Assembly: GCF_002925845.1 (NCBI RefSeq) | Contig: NZ_PDNI01000065.1 | Span: 310,001-374,000, forward strand | Length of the DNA stretch: 64,000 nucleotides | Source of the DNA: Roseovarius nitratireducens | GTDB taxonomy: Bacteria; Pseudomonadota; Alphaproteobacteria; Rhodobacterales; Rhodobacteraceae | Direction of reading: 5' to 3' | In this document: positions 1 to 9,655 of the stretch, one piece after another | Position numbering within the stretch: position 1 is the stretch's first letter | How the letters are laid out: each line of letters starts with the position of its first letter | Notes under the pieces: model-generated | Seen by the model: the letters and a program-made list of their open reading frames with translations, nothing else | Told to the model about the DNA's origin: nothing | Database searches by the model: none | Translations under genes and position numbers: made by a program

Positions 1-349
1 TGTCGGTCACATCCGTCGGTGCCGGGGCGGGGCGCTCGGGCGCCTCGGGGCGCGCGTCGGGGGGCGGCGTATCGCTCACCTCGGGCCGGTTCACCTCGGG
101 GGCGGCATCGGTCCCGGACGACAGCGCCGGTGCCGCCTCGCCCGCCTCGGGGGGCTCGGGGGTGTCGACATCGGCCGCCGCCTCGGGCGCGCTCTGCCGG
201 GCCATGATGGCGGCATATTCCTCGGACGACACCGCCACCGCCTCGACCACCTCCACCTGCGGCGGATCGGACTGGAGAACGCCCCCGAAAAAGACCCACC
301 CGATCACCGCCAGGTGGGCCGTTCCCGATATGATCTGTCCGGTGTTCAC
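1..349 (-). CDS. tolA: TolA-like protein of the Tol-Pal system (C-terminus beyond window)
   Basis: In the Tol-Pal system TolA spans the periplasm and links the inner-membrane TolQR motor to the outer membrane. The visible N-terminus begins NTGQIISGTAHLAVIGWVFF, a short cytoplasmic start followed by one membrane helix. It is followed by a long Pro/Glu/Ala-rich stretch typical of the periplasmic stalk. It lies directly downstream of tolR and tolQ on the same strand. The GTG start at 349 has a GGGGG tract about 7 bases upstream; an in-frame GTG at 358 is the alternative. The reading frame is open to the window edge, so the C-terminal domain is not seen. Confidence 0.8.
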   Translation of the reverse strand, partial: MNTGQIISGTAHLAVIGWVFFGGVLQSDPPQVEVVEAVAVSSEEYAAIMARQSAPEAAADVDTPEPPEAGEAAPALSSGTDAAPEVNRPEVSDTPPPDARPEAPERPAPAPTDVTD

Positions 350-365
350 CCGCGGCACCCCCGGC

Positions 366-839
366 CTAGCCGTCCCGCCCGTCGAGCGCGGGGCCGCCGG
401 TCTCCGTCACCAGCCCGATATTGGCAAATCCGCCGCGGTTGAGCGCACCCATCACCTCCATCACCACGCTGTAGGGCGCATTGCCGTCGGCGCGCAGGAA
501 CACCCGCGTGCCCTCGCGCTCGGCGGCGATGGCGCGCAGCCGCGGCAAAAGTTCACCGCGCGGCACGTCGGTGGTCTGGATACTCACCCGCCCGTCGGCG
601 CCCACCGTCACGGTGAGCGGCTCCTCCTGCTCGCCCGGCAGCGCGTTGGCGGCGGTTTTCGGCAATTCCACCGGCACGCCCACCACCAGCAGCGGCGCGG
701 CCACCATGAAGATGATGAGCAGCACCAGCATCACGTCCACGAACGGTGTGACGTTGATCTCGGCCATCGGTCGCGTGCGTCCGCGTCCGCGCCTGCGCCG
801 CCCGCCGCTCTCCCGGTGCTGAACGACCCCCGCCCCCAT
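366..839 (-). CDS. tolR: TolR, ExbD-family proton channel subunit
   Basis: This is a 157-residue ExbD/TolR protein, an inner-membrane proton channel subunit of Tol-Pal. After an Arg/Gly-rich N-terminus comes the family signature MAEINVTPFVDVMLVLLIIF, which holds the single membrane helix with the channel Asp (VDVML). The rest is the periplasmic domain (GTRVFLRADGNAPY). It starts 3 bases after the tolQ stop and ends 16 bases before the tolA start, consistent with one transcript. Confidence 0.95.
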   Translation of the reverse strand: MGAGVVQHRESGGRRRRGRGRTRPMAEINVTPFVDVMLVLLIIFMVAAPLLVVGVPVELPKTAANALPGEQEEPLTVTVGADGRVSIQTTDVPRGELLPRLRAIAAEREGTRVFLRADGNAPYSVVMEVMGALNRGGFANIGLVTETGGPALDGRDG

Positions 840-841
840 CG

Positions 842-1537
842 TCAGCTATCCAACTGGCGGCTGAGGATGGTCGCGAACTCGTCGGCAAAGGCCTCGTAGC
901 CCGCCACGATCCGGTCGGAATCGGCGCTCAGCTTGTTGTAGAAGATCACCGCCGGGATCGCCGCCAACAGCCCCAGCGCGGTGGCCAGAAGCGCCTCGGC
1001 GATACCGGGTGCGACCACCACAAGGCTGGTGTTCTGCTGTGCCGCGATGGCCATGAAGGAGTGCATGATCCCCCACACCGTGCCAAACAGCCCGATGAAC
1101 GGCGCGGTGGAGCCCACGGTCGCAAGCACCTGCAACCCGCCCTGCAGGTTGTCGGCCTCCTTGGCGATGGCCACGTCCATGGAGCGGTCGATCCGCGCGG
1201 CCGCGCCCGCGATCAATTCGCCATCGTTGCGGTGGCTGCGCCGCCATTCCGTCATCCCGGCAGCGAATATGCGCTCGGACTGCCCGGCAGGGTCCGGCCC
1301 GATCTCGTCAAACAGGCCGTCAAGCGGTTCGCCAGACCAGAAACGACGATCGAACACGCCGGCCTCGCGGCGCGCGCGGCGATAGGTTATCAGCTTCTGA
1401 ATGATGATCGACCACGCCCAGAACGATGCGATGATCAGGATCAGCATCACCAGTTTCACGATGAACGTGGCGCGCGCGAACAGCGCCCACATGGAGAAAT
1501 CCATCTCCTGCGCCAATGCGAGGGTTTCCGCTTCCAT
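842..1537 (-). CDS. tolQ: TolQ, MotA/TolQ/ExbB proton channel protein
   Basis: TolQ forms the proton-driven motor with TolR in the inner membrane. The sequence shows one N-terminal helix (IVKLVMLILIIASFWAWSII) and the conserved C-terminal helical pair with LATVGSTAPFIGLFGTVWGI and GIAEALLATALGLLAAIPAV. The start at 1537 (METL-like, EAETLALAQEMDFS) has AAGGCAGG just upstream. The frame extends to 1588, but those 17 codons look non-coding. It is the first gene of tolQ-tolR-tolA. Its usual upstream partner ybgC lies 1.8 kb away. Confidence 0.95.
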   Translation of the reverse strand: MEAETLALAQEMDFSMWALFARATFIVKLVMLILIIASFWAWSIIIQKLITYRRARREAGVFDRRFWSGEPLDGLFDEIGPDPAGQSERIFAAGMTEWRRSHRNDGELIAGAAARIDRSMDVAIAKEADNLQGGLQVLATVGSTAPFIGLFGTVWGIMHSFMAIAAQQNTSLVVVAPGIAEALLATALGLLAAIPAVIFYNKLSADSDRIVAGYEAFADEFATILSRQLDS

Positions 1538-1690
1538 TTGCCTGCCTTCATGCCTCTCGTGGCCGTTTCCCGACCTTATCAAGAGCAAATTACCCGATTT
1601 CCAAGGGGAAAGCCATGCGCATCCGCCCGCTCACGCGCGATTGAACGTAACGGACCGCGCTTGCGGCGGATATTCGCTTGCAAGGGACGT

Positions 1691-2410
1691 TCAGTCGCGC
1701 TCGATCAGCATGTAGCCACGCCCTTGCACCGTGCGGATGCGCCGTGCGCCCGCCTCGGCGTCGGCAAACAGCTTGCGGCGCAGGCGGTTGATGATTCCGT
1801 CCACCGCGCGATCGTTGATCGTGCGGCCGCCGCCCCGCGCCGCGGCGATGATCCGCTCGCGCGAGAGCACCTCGTTGGTCCGCCCGGCAAGCAGCATCAG
1901 CACGTCGAACTCTCCCTTGCTGAGCTTGACCGGACGCTTGCCCACTCTCACGAGGCGCAGCACGTCGCAGATCTCGATATCGTCCACCTGCCGCAGGAAG
2001 TCTCCTGGCCCCGGGCGCGCGCGGCGCACTTCCGCGGGCGTGACGACGGTGCGCCGCAGGATCGTGTGCACCCGCGCGCTCAACTCTCGCGGGCGCACCG
2101 GCTTCACCATGCAGTCGTCGGCCCCCATCTCGAGCGCGAGGATGGCGTCGATCTCGTCGGCGCTCTGGCGCAGCATCAGGATGCCGACGGTCGAGTCGTT
2201 GCGCAGCTCGCGCACCACGTCAAAGCCGTCCCGCCCCAACGCCCGGTCGCCCACGAGGTAGATATCCACCGCCTTGCGCTTTACCGCTGTGGGGATGTTC
2301 AACGCCTTGTGACATGGCGCGAGCCGAAATCCCTCGTTGCTCAGACAGCCCGCCACCATGGTCGTATGCGCACGATCATCGTCAAGAATCATGGCGGTCA
2401 GATCGACCAA
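1691..2410 (-). CDS. OmpR-family response regulator with atypical receiver
   Basis: The protein has 239 residues: an N-terminal receiver (about 5-115) and a C-terminal OmpR/PhoB winged helix (about 145-236, with LSKGEFDVLMLLAGR and RIRTVQGRGYMLIERD). The acidic pocket (D10-D12) and Lys103 (MVKPVRP) are present. Ungapped alignment to canonical VDLVLLDxMLPGxDG puts Gly54 at the phospho-acceptor site, with Asp55 next to it, and Arg81 at the conserved Ser/Thr. Phosphorylation may therefore be lost or shifted. Cysteines are at 22, 33 and 100. The start is TTG, supported by AAAGGAGC about 7 bases upstream. No sensor kinase is adjacent; the divergent neighbour is a peroxiredoxin. Confidence 0.9.
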   Translation of the reverse strand: MVDLTAMILDDDRAHTTMVAGCLSNEGFRLAPCHKALNIPTAVKRKAVDIYLVGDRALGRDGFDVVRELRNDSTVGILMLRQSADEIDAILALEMGADDCMVKPVRPRELSARVHTILRRTVVTPAEVRRARPGPGDFLRQVDDIEICDVLRLVRVGKRPVKLSKGEFDVLMLLAGRTNEVLSRERIIAAARGGGRTINDRAVDGIINRLRRKLFADAEAGARRIRTVQGRGYMLIERD

Positions 2411-2430
2411 GAATCGCTCCTTTCAGAAAA

Positions 2431-2465
2431 ATATGTTATTAATCATAGGTATTAGACTAACATAT
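2431..2465. promoter_or_regulatory. Inverted repeat upstream of the response regulator
   Basis: ATATGTTA at 2431-2438 and TAACATAT at 2458-2465 form a perfect 8-bp inverted repeat. It lies just upstream of the response regulator's ribosome binding site, in a divergent intergenic region clearly richer in A/T than the flanking genes. It could be an autoregulatory operator. That role is inferred. Confidence 0.4.
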
Positions 2466-2531
2466 ACTCCAGCTTCAGTCAACCTTCGGGATAGTATTCT
2501 TCAATAATTTCAACTCTATGATTTCACAAAC

Positions 2532-2549
2532 TGCAAGCGTGCGTTTGCA
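2532..2549. promoter_or_regulatory. Inverted repeat upstream of the peroxiredoxin gene
   Basis: TGCAAGCG and CGTTTGCA flank a 2-base centre, giving a near-perfect 18-bp dyad with one G/T mismatch. It lies about 130 bases upstream of the peroxiredoxin start in the shared divergent promoter region. It may be a transcription factor site for one or both genes; function is unproven. Confidence 0.35.
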
Positions 2550-2678
2550 CAACCTTAGACAACCCTGCCGCATTTCGGACAAATTTCGAAGAATAATGGT
2601 TAACGTTGCGATAACTGACGAAACACAACCACAGGCTGAAATTGCCGGGGCCAAGAAAAAGTAGGAAGGAGTAGAAAA

Positions 2679-3389
2679 ATGAGTATCCAGTTCTTCACTC
2701 CACGCGGACCGAAGAATGAGATCATAAGGCTGCCCACCGCCCTGCGCAAAACCGTGCGCTGGCTGCCGCAGATTGGCGATGTCTTTCCCGATTTCAGCGT
2801 CGAGACGACCGAAGGCGACCTGAATTTCTGGGAATGGGCAGAAGGTTCGTGGATTCATCTGTTCAGCCACCCGGCGGCCAATACCCCGGTCTGCACCACC
2901 GAGATGGCGGCGATCACGGCGCTTTCCGAGGACTGGCAAAAGATAAACGTCAAGCATCTCGCGCTCAGCGGGTCGAGCCTCGACGAACAGCACAGCTGGC
3001 ACGCCGATATCGCGCGGCTGTTCGGGCTGGAGGTCGATTTCCCCTGCGCCCACGATTCGGGACTGCAACTGTCGCGCCTGTTCGGCATGATGCACGACAA
3101 GGAGGACGCCAACCGCCCCATCCGCAAGAGCTTCCTGATCGACCCCGGAATGCGCGTTGCGATGCTGTTCGAATACCCGCTCTTCGTCGGACGCAATATC
3201 GAGGAGGTGCTGCGCGTGGCCAAGGCGCTGCAAATGCACGCCGATACCGGCGCGGCAACGCCCGCCGACTGGCAGGGCGGCGACATGGTCATCATCCCCG
3301 ACAACCGCTCCGAGCAGGAAGTGATCCGCCAGTTCGGCACCGCGTCCGAGCTGCTTTTGCCCTATTTGCGCGTGACCGGCGCAACCTGA
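2679..3389 (+). CDS. Peroxiredoxin, 1-Cys (Prx6-like) AhpC/TSA family
   Basis: This 236-residue thioredoxin-fold peroxidase probably reduces H2O2 or organic hydroperoxides in the cytoplasm. The catalytic motif P65-xxx-T69-xx-C72 (HPAANTPVC) holds the peroxidatic Cys. The length, the SFLIDPGMRVAMLF segment and the extended C-terminal domain (PADWQGGDMVIIPD) fit the Prx6 subfamily. A second Cys is at 123; there is no obvious resolving-Cys motif. AGGAAGGAG precedes the ATG. It is divergent from the response regulator, and its 3' end overlaps ybgC convergently by 28 bases. Confidence 0.93.
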   Translation: MSIQFFTPRGPKNEIIRLPTALRKTVRWLPQIGDVFPDFSVETTEGDLNFWEWAEGSWIHLFSHPAANTPVCTTEMAAITALSEDWQKINVKHLALSGSSLDEQHSWHADIARLFGLEVDFPCAHDSGLQLSRLFGMMHDKEDANRPIRKSFLIDPGMRVAMLFEYPLFVGRNIEEVLRVAKALQMHADTGAATPADWQGGDMVIIPDNRSEQEVIRQFGTASELLLPYLRVTGAT

Positions 3390-3775
3390 TCCCGCGGCTG
3401 ATCGAGGATGGCAGCGGGCAGGCGCACCGGGCGGCCCGCCCGCGACAGGCAGGCCACCGTCACCACCGCGCGAAACAGCAGATCCTCGCCGCGCCATACC
3501 GATTGCGCCATCTCCAGCCGGGCCCCCGTCGCGCGCAGCGTCCGCGTCTCGATCCCGAGCGCATCGTCAAGCCGCGCAGGCGCGAGAAAATCCGCCTCCA
3601 CCCGCCGCACGACAAACACGGTGCCCGCCTCGCGCATGGCATTCTGGTCCAACCCCAGATCGCGCACCCACGCGCTACGGGCGCGCTCGATGAATTTCAG
3701 GAAATTGGCGTGATAGACGATGCCGCCCATGTCGGTATCCTCGTAATGGACCTGGACAGCATAGCGATGGGTCAT
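3362..3775 (-). CDS. ybgC: Tol-Pal-associated acyl-CoA thioesterase YbgC
   Basis: This 137-residue hot-dog fold thioesterase has the 4-hydroxybenzoyl-CoA-thioesterase signature YEDTDMGGIVYHANFLKFIE, including the catalytic Asp. YbgC is usually the first gene of the tol-pal operon. Here tolQ is on the same strand but separated by the response regulator/peroxiredoxin pair. AGGAGAGG precedes the ATG at 3775; the longer open frame to 4009 has no such site. The 3' end overlaps the peroxiredoxin gene on the other strand. Confidence 0.93.
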   Translation of the reverse strand: MTHRYAVQVHYEDTDMGGIVYHANFLKFIERARSAWVRDLGLDQNAMREAGTVFVVRRVEADFLAPARLDDALGIETRTLRATGARLEMAQSVWRGEDLLFRAVVTVACLSRAGRPVRLPAAILDQPRDQVAPVTRK

Positions 3776-3808
3776 GGCCTGCCTCTCCTGTTGCGCGCCG
3801 CAGCCTAG

Positions 3809-5083
<1,275 letters not shown>

Positions 5084-5116
5084 CCGGCCCACCTTTTAAC
5101 GCTAAAGGGGTTGCCA

Positions 5117-6043
5117 GTGGCCAGCGACCGCGGACAGAGCAACGACTACCGGGGCCCGCTGAGGCGATTGCTCCTCGGGGTTCTGCTTGTCTGCCTTGTC
5201 GGCATCTTCCTGCTCTGGCGCATCGACAGCCCGCGGGTCGAACGGTTTCGCGCACAGGTGGTGGACCGGGTCGTGCCCTCGATGGACTGGGCGATGGCGC
5301 CGGTCACCGGCGCGGTCCACATCCTGCGCGATTTCCAGTCCTACCAGCGCATGTACGAAAAAAATCGCGAGCTGCGCCGCGAGCTTCAGCAGATGAAGGC
5401 ATGGAAGGAAGCGGCGCTGCAACTGGAGCAGGAAAACGCCCGCCTGCTCGATCTCAACAACGTGCAACTTGATCCGCGGCTCACCTATGTCACCGGCGTG
5501 GTGATGGCCGATAGCGGGTCGCCCTTCCGGCAATCGGTGCTGCTCAACGTGGGCGCGCGCGACGGCATCATGGAAGGCTGGGCGGCGATGGACGGGCTCG
5601 GGCTCGTCGGGCGCATCTCTGGCCTGGGGCGGAATACCGCGCGCGTGATCCTGCTCACCGATACGTCGAGCCGCTTGCCGGTGACGATCCAGCCCTCGGG
5701 GCAGCACGCGCTGGTGATCGGCGACAACTCTCCCGCGCCGCTCCTGGATTTCATCGAGAACCCGGACCAGATCCGCCCCGGCGACCGGGTGCTCAGCTCG
5801 GGGGATGGCGGGGTGTTCCCGGCGGGGCTCGCCGTCGGGCAGGTGGTGGCCGACCCCGGCGGGCGGATGCGGGTACGCGTCGCCGCCGACTACGAACGGC
5901 TCGAATTCCTGCGCGTGCTGCGCAGCTACGATCACGAACGGATCGACGATCCCGGCGACCTGATCGCCCCCACCGCCCCCGCGACCGCCCCGGCGCCCCC
6001 GGGCCCCGCGCCGCAGGCAGCGGCAGAGGCTGGCAATGGCTAG
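5117..6043 (+). CDS. mreC: Rod shape-determining protein MreC
   Basis: MreC is a periplasmic scaffold of the elongasome. One N-terminal helix (LLLGVLLVCLVGIFLLW) is followed by a coiled coil (YEKNRELRRELQQMKAWKEA) and the beta-barrel domain with GARDGIMEGWAAMDGLGLVG. The tail is Pro/Ala-rich. The GTG at 5117 has AAAGGGG 6 bases upstream, so it is preferred over the TTG at 5111. Its 3' end overlaps mreD by 8 bases. Confidence 0.95.
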   Translation: MASDRGQSNDYRGPLRRLLLGVLLVCLVGIFLLWRIDSPRVERFRAQVVDRVVPSMDWAMAPVTGAVHILRDFQSYQRMYEKNRELRRELQQMKAWKEAALQLEQENARLLDLNNVQLDPRLTYVTGVVMADSGSPFRQSVLLNVGARDGIMEGWAAMDGLGLVGRISGLGRNTARVILLTDTSSRLPVTIQPSGQHALVIGDNSPAPLLDFIENPDQIRPGDRVLSSGDGGVFPAGLAVGQVVADPGGRMRVRVAADYERLEFLRVLRSYDHERIDDPGDLIAPTAPATAPAPPGPAPQAAAEAGNG

Positions 6044-6575
6044 AACCGGCACGCTTCACCTGTGGCTCATGCGGGCGCTCTTCGCCGCGCTGGCCTTTGC
6101 GCTCGTCTTCGCGCGGCTCTTGCCGCTCGACATGGCTCCGCCGGGCTTGGCGGGACCGGACCTGTTCCTCGCGCTCGCCTTTGCCTGGGCGGTGCGGCGG
6201 CCGGAATACGTGCCTCCGCTTCTCGTGGCCGGGCTGGCGCTGGCGATGGATCTGCTGTTGCAGCGCCCCCCCGGCCTGTGGGCGGCACTGACACTCGTTG
6301 GTTGCGAAACGCTGCGCCGCCGCGCGCCCGCGCTGCGCGACCTGACCTTCCTTGCGGAATGGGCGACGGTGGCGGGCACGCTGGCGGCGATGACGTTCGC
6401 GTACCGCCTGGTGATGGCCATGCTGCTGGTGGACCAGGCTCCGCTCGGGCTCAGCCTGATGCAGCTTTTCGCGACCCTCATCGCCTACCCGCTGGTGGCG
6501 GCGTTGTCTCATCTCGTCTTCGGGGTGCGCAAGCGCGTGCCCGGTGAACTCGCAACCGGGAGGCAGACGCCATGA
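6036..6575 (+). CDS. mreD: Rod shape-determining protein MreD
   Basis: This 179-residue, very hydrophobic protein has about five membrane helices (for example LFAALAFALVFARLLPLDM and LFATLIAYPLVAALSHLVFG). MreD connects MreC to the elongasome transpeptidase complex. Sequence conservation is low in this family, and the call rests on hydrophobic pattern, size and position between mreC and mrdA. It overlaps both neighbours by a few bases. Confidence 0.9.
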   Translation: MARTGTLHLWLMRALFAALAFALVFARLLPLDMAPPGLAGPDLFLALAFAWAVRRPEYVPPLLVAGLALAMDLLLQRPPGLWAALTLVGCETLRRRAPALRDLTFLAEWATVAGTLAAMTFAYRLVMAMLLVDQAPLGLSLMQLFATLIAYPLVAALSHLVFGVRKRVPGELATGRQTP

Positions 6576-8515
6576 GACGCCCCACCCGCGACCGCGCCGA
6601 AGGCCAGCGCCGCGTCACGCGGCGCGCGCTCGTGCTCGGTGGTGCGCAGGTGGCGGTGCTGGGCGCTCTGCTGTTCCGCATGAACCACCTTCAGGTCGAT
6701 CAGGCCGACGAGTTCCGCCTGCTGGCCGACGAGAACCGCATCAACCTCCAGCTTCTCGCCCCCGCGCGCGGCCGCATCTTCGACCGCGAGGGCCGCGTCA
6801 TCGCCGAGAACGTGCCCAGCTACCGAATCACCATCACGCGCGAACAGGCGGGCGACGCCGAGGCGGTGCTCGACCGGCTCGCCCGGCTGGTCGATATCGC
6901 GGCGGGAGAGCTGGAAAAGGCCCGCCGCGACCTGGCCGAGCTGCGCGGCGACACGCCGGTGACGGTGGCCGACCGCGTGGACTGGGAGGCGATCGCCCGC
7001 ATTGCGGTCAACGCCCCCGCCCTGCCCGGCGTGATGCCCGAGGTGGGGCTGTCGCGCCGCTACCCGCTGGGCGCGGCCTATGCCCACACAATCGGCTATG
7101 TCGGCGATGTCAGCGCGCGCGACATCGAACGGCTGGAGGCCCCCGAGGCGCTGCTGCGCCTGCCACGCTTCCAGATCGGCAAGATCGGGCTCGAGGCCGA
7201 GCTCGAACGCTCGCTGCGCGGCGAGGCGGGCACCCGCCGCGTCGAGGTCAACGCCGCCGGCCGGGTCATGCGCGAGCTCGAACGCGAAGAGGGCCGCCCC
7301 GGCGCGGATGTCCAGGTCACCTGCGACAACGCGCTCCAGACCTATGCCCATGCGCGGCTGCGCGGCGAGGGGGCGGCGGCGGTGATGCTCGACTGCGAGA
7401 GCGGCGATATCCTCGTCTGCGCCTCCAGCCCCGGATTCGATCCCAACCTCTTCGTGCGCGGCATCTCCAGCGCCAATTACCGCGCTCTGCTCGACGACCC
7501 GCTGCGCCCGCTGCCCAACAAGGCGGTGCAGGGCATCTATCCGCCCGGCTCCACCTTCAAGATGGTGACCGCGCTTGCCGCGCTTGAGGCCGGGCTCGTC
7601 GATTACAACGAAACCGTCTACTGCCCCGGCTTCAAGGAGGTCAGCGGGCGGCGCTTTCACTGCTGGAAACGCGGCGGCCACGGCAATGTCGACCTGCACC
7701 GCTCGCTGCGCAACAGTTGCGACGTCTATTACTACGAGATGGCGATGCGGGTCGGCATCGAGGGTATCTCGGCGATGGCGCAGCGGTTCGGAATCGGGGT
7801 GCAGTTCGACCTGCCGATGACAAGCGTGGCAGAGGGACTCGCCCCCTCGCGGCAGTGGAAGCTGGCCTATCGCGGCACACCGTGGATGGTCGGCGACAGC
7901 GCCAACACCGCGATTGGCCAGGGCTTCGTGCTCGCCTCACCGCTGCAACTCGCGGTGATGTCGGCGCGGCTCGCCACCTCGCGGGCGGTTGTTCCGCGGC
8001 TGGTGAAATCCATCGACGGGGTGGATCAGCCCACCGGCCACGGCGACAGCCTCGGCCTCAACGAAAATCACCTGCGCGAAATCCGCCGCGCCATGTTCGC
8101 CGTCAGCAACAGCCCCCGCGGCACCGCCTATCGCAGCCGCATCGCCGAGGACAGCCTGCGCCTCGCGGGCAAGACCGGCACCAGCCAGGTGCGCAATATC
8201 TCCACGTCAGAGCGCGAGGGCGGCGTTCGCTCCAACTCCGACCTGCCCCGCGCACAGCGCGACCATGCGCTCTTCGTCAGCTTCGCCCCGCATGACGCGC
8301 CGCGTTTCGCGCTGTCGGTGGTGGTCGAGCACGGCGGCGGCGGATCGACCGCGGCGGCGCCCATCGCGCGCGACATCATGCTCCAGGCGCTCTATGGCGG
8401 CGACCCGCCGCTCTCCGCCTACCCCGCCTCCGACCGCCCGCGCATCCGCACCCTGCAGGAAGAGCTGCGCCGAGAGCGCGAGCGCCCCGCCACGGAGACG
8501 AGCGACCGCGCATGA
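6572..8515 (+). CDS. mrdA: Penicillin-binding protein 2 (MrdA)
   Basis: MrdA is the elongation-specific class B transpeptidase that cross-links peptidoglycan in the periplasm. After one N-terminal helix comes the dimerisation/pedestal domain (APARGRIFDREGRVIAENVP). The transpeptidase domain has S327-TFK (catalytic Ser), S382-C-D and K534-TG (AGKTGTSQ). The 647-residue length is normal. It overlaps mreD and rodA by 4 bases each, so translation is probably coupled. Confidence 0.97.
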   Translation: MRRPTRDRAEGQRRVTRRALVLGGAQVAVLGALLFRMNHLQVDQADEFRLLADENRINLQLLAPARGRIFDREGRVIAENVPSYRITITREQAGDAEAVLDRLARLVDIAAGELEKARRDLAELRGDTPVTVADRVDWEAIARIAVNAPALPGVMPEVGLSRRYPLGAAYAHTIGYVGDVSARDIERLEAPEALLRLPRFQIGKIGLEAELERSLRGEAGTRRVEVNAAGRVMRELEREEGRPGADVQVTCDNALQTYAHARLRGEGAAAVMLDCESGDILVCASSPGFDPNLFVRGISSANYRALLDDPLRPLPNKAVQGIYPPGSTFKMVTALAALEAGLVDYNETVYCPGFKEVSGRRFHCWKRGGHGNVDLHRSLRNSCDVYYYEMAMRVGIEGISAMAQRFGIGVQFDLPMTSVAEGLAPSRQWKLAYRGTPWMVGDSANTAIGQGFVLASPLQLAVMSARLATSRAVVPRLVKSIDGVDQPTGHGDSLGLNENHLREIRRAMFAVSNSPRGTAYRSRIAEDSLRLAGKTGTSQVRNISTSEREGGVRSNSDLPRAQRDHALFVSFAPHDAPRFALSVVVEHGGGGSTAAAPIARDIMLQALYGGDPPLSAYPASDRPRIRTLQEELRRERERPATETSDRA

Positions 8516-9651
8516 GCTATCTCGAACATACCGTAAAGTCGGTCCCCGCGGGCCCGCGCAAGATCCTGTACCTGAACTGGCCGCTCGCCATCCTGCTGGC
8601 CAGCGTGGCCTCCATCGGCTTCCTGATGCTCTACTCGGTGGCGGGCGGATCGCTCTCGACATGGGCCGAGCCACAGATGAAACGCTTCGCCGCCGGCTTC
8701 GCGGGGATGATCGTGGTGGCGCTGGTTCCGATCTGGTTCTGGCGCAACATGTCGCTGCTGGCCTACCTCGCCTCGCTCGCGCTGCTGGTGGCCGTGGCGC
8801 TCATAGGCATCGAGGGCAAGGGCGCGCAACGCTGGCTCGACCTGGGCGTCATGCGCATCCAGCCCTCCGAACTGGTCAAGATCACCCTCGTCATGGTGCT
8901 CGCCGCCTATTACGACTGGCTGCCCATGTCGCGCATTTCGCGGCCCGTCTGGGTGCTCATCCCGGTTACGGTCATCCTCGTGCCGGTGGGCATGGTGTTG
9001 CGCCAGCCCGATCTCGGCACCTCGATCCTGCTGGTGTTGGGCGGCGGCGCGATGATGTTCGTCGCGGGCGTCCACTGGGCCTATTTCGCGACCGTGATCG
9101 CGCTGGGGCTGGGCACCGTCTTTGCCGTCTTTACCAGCCGCGGCACCGATTGGCAGCTTCTGGAGAATTACCAGTACCGCCGCATCGACACCTTCCTAAA
9201 CCCCGACAGCGACCCGCTCGGCGCGGGCTATCACATCACCCAGTCCAAGATCGCGCTGGGCTCGGGCGGCTGGACGGGGCGCGGCTTCATGCAGGGCACG
9301 CAGACGCGGCTCAACTTCCTGCCAGAAAAACACACCGATTTCATCTTCGTCACGCTGGCCGAGGAATTCGGCTTCATCGGCGCGGCCTCGCTCCTGGGGC
9401 TCTACACCCTCGTCATCGTGTTCTGCGTGGCCTCGGCGCTCACCAACCGCGACCGGTTCTCGTCGCTGCTGACGCTGGGGGTGGCGATGACGTTCTTCCT
9501 GTATTTCGCCGTCAACATGGCGATGGTCACGGGGCTGATGCCGGTGGTCGGCGTGCCGCTGCCGCTGGTCAGCTATGGCGGCTCGGCGATGCTGGTGCTG
9601 ATGCTTGGCTTCGGCCTCGTGCAGAGCGCACATGTCCACAAACCGAGGTAA
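8512..9651 (+). CDS. rodA: Peptidoglycan glycosyltransferase RodA
   Basis: RodA is the SEDS-family membrane glycosyltransferase that polymerises glycan strands with PBP2. The 379 residues contain about ten helices. SEDS motifs include QPSELVKITLVMVLA, RQPDLGTSILLVLGG, PEKHTDFIFVTLAEEFGF and VGVPLPLVSYGGSAM. It overlaps the mrdA stop by 4 bases and closes the mre operon. Confidence 0.97.
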   Translation: MSYLEHTVKSVPAGPRKILYLNWPLAILLASVASIGFLMLYSVAGGSLSTWAEPQMKRFAAGFAGMIVVALVPIWFWRNMSLLAYLASLALLVAVALIGIEGKGAQRWLDLGVMRIQPSELVKITLVMVLAAYYDWLPMSRISRPVWVLIPVTVILVPVGMVLRQPDLGTSILLVLGGGAMMFVAGVHWAYFATVIALGLGTVFAVFTSRGTDWQLLENYQYRRIDTFLNPDSDPLGAGYHITQSKIALGSGGWTGRGFMQGTQTRLNFLPEKHTDFIFVTLAEEFGFIGAASLLGLYTLVIVFCVASALTNRDRFSSLLTLGVAMTFFLYFAVNMAMVTGLMPVVGVPLPLVSYGGSAMLVLMLGFGLVQSAHVHKPR

Positions 9652-9655
9652 TCCC

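Noticed and set aside
2475-3497. A 340-codon minus-strand frame across the peroxiredoxin gene
   Set aside because: It is the antisense of a clear peroxiredoxin and shows no family motif; GC-rich genes here produce many such shadows.
5102-6052. Long minus-strand frame opposite mreC
   Set aside because: Antisense shadow; mreC has clear motifs, a ribosome site and operon context.
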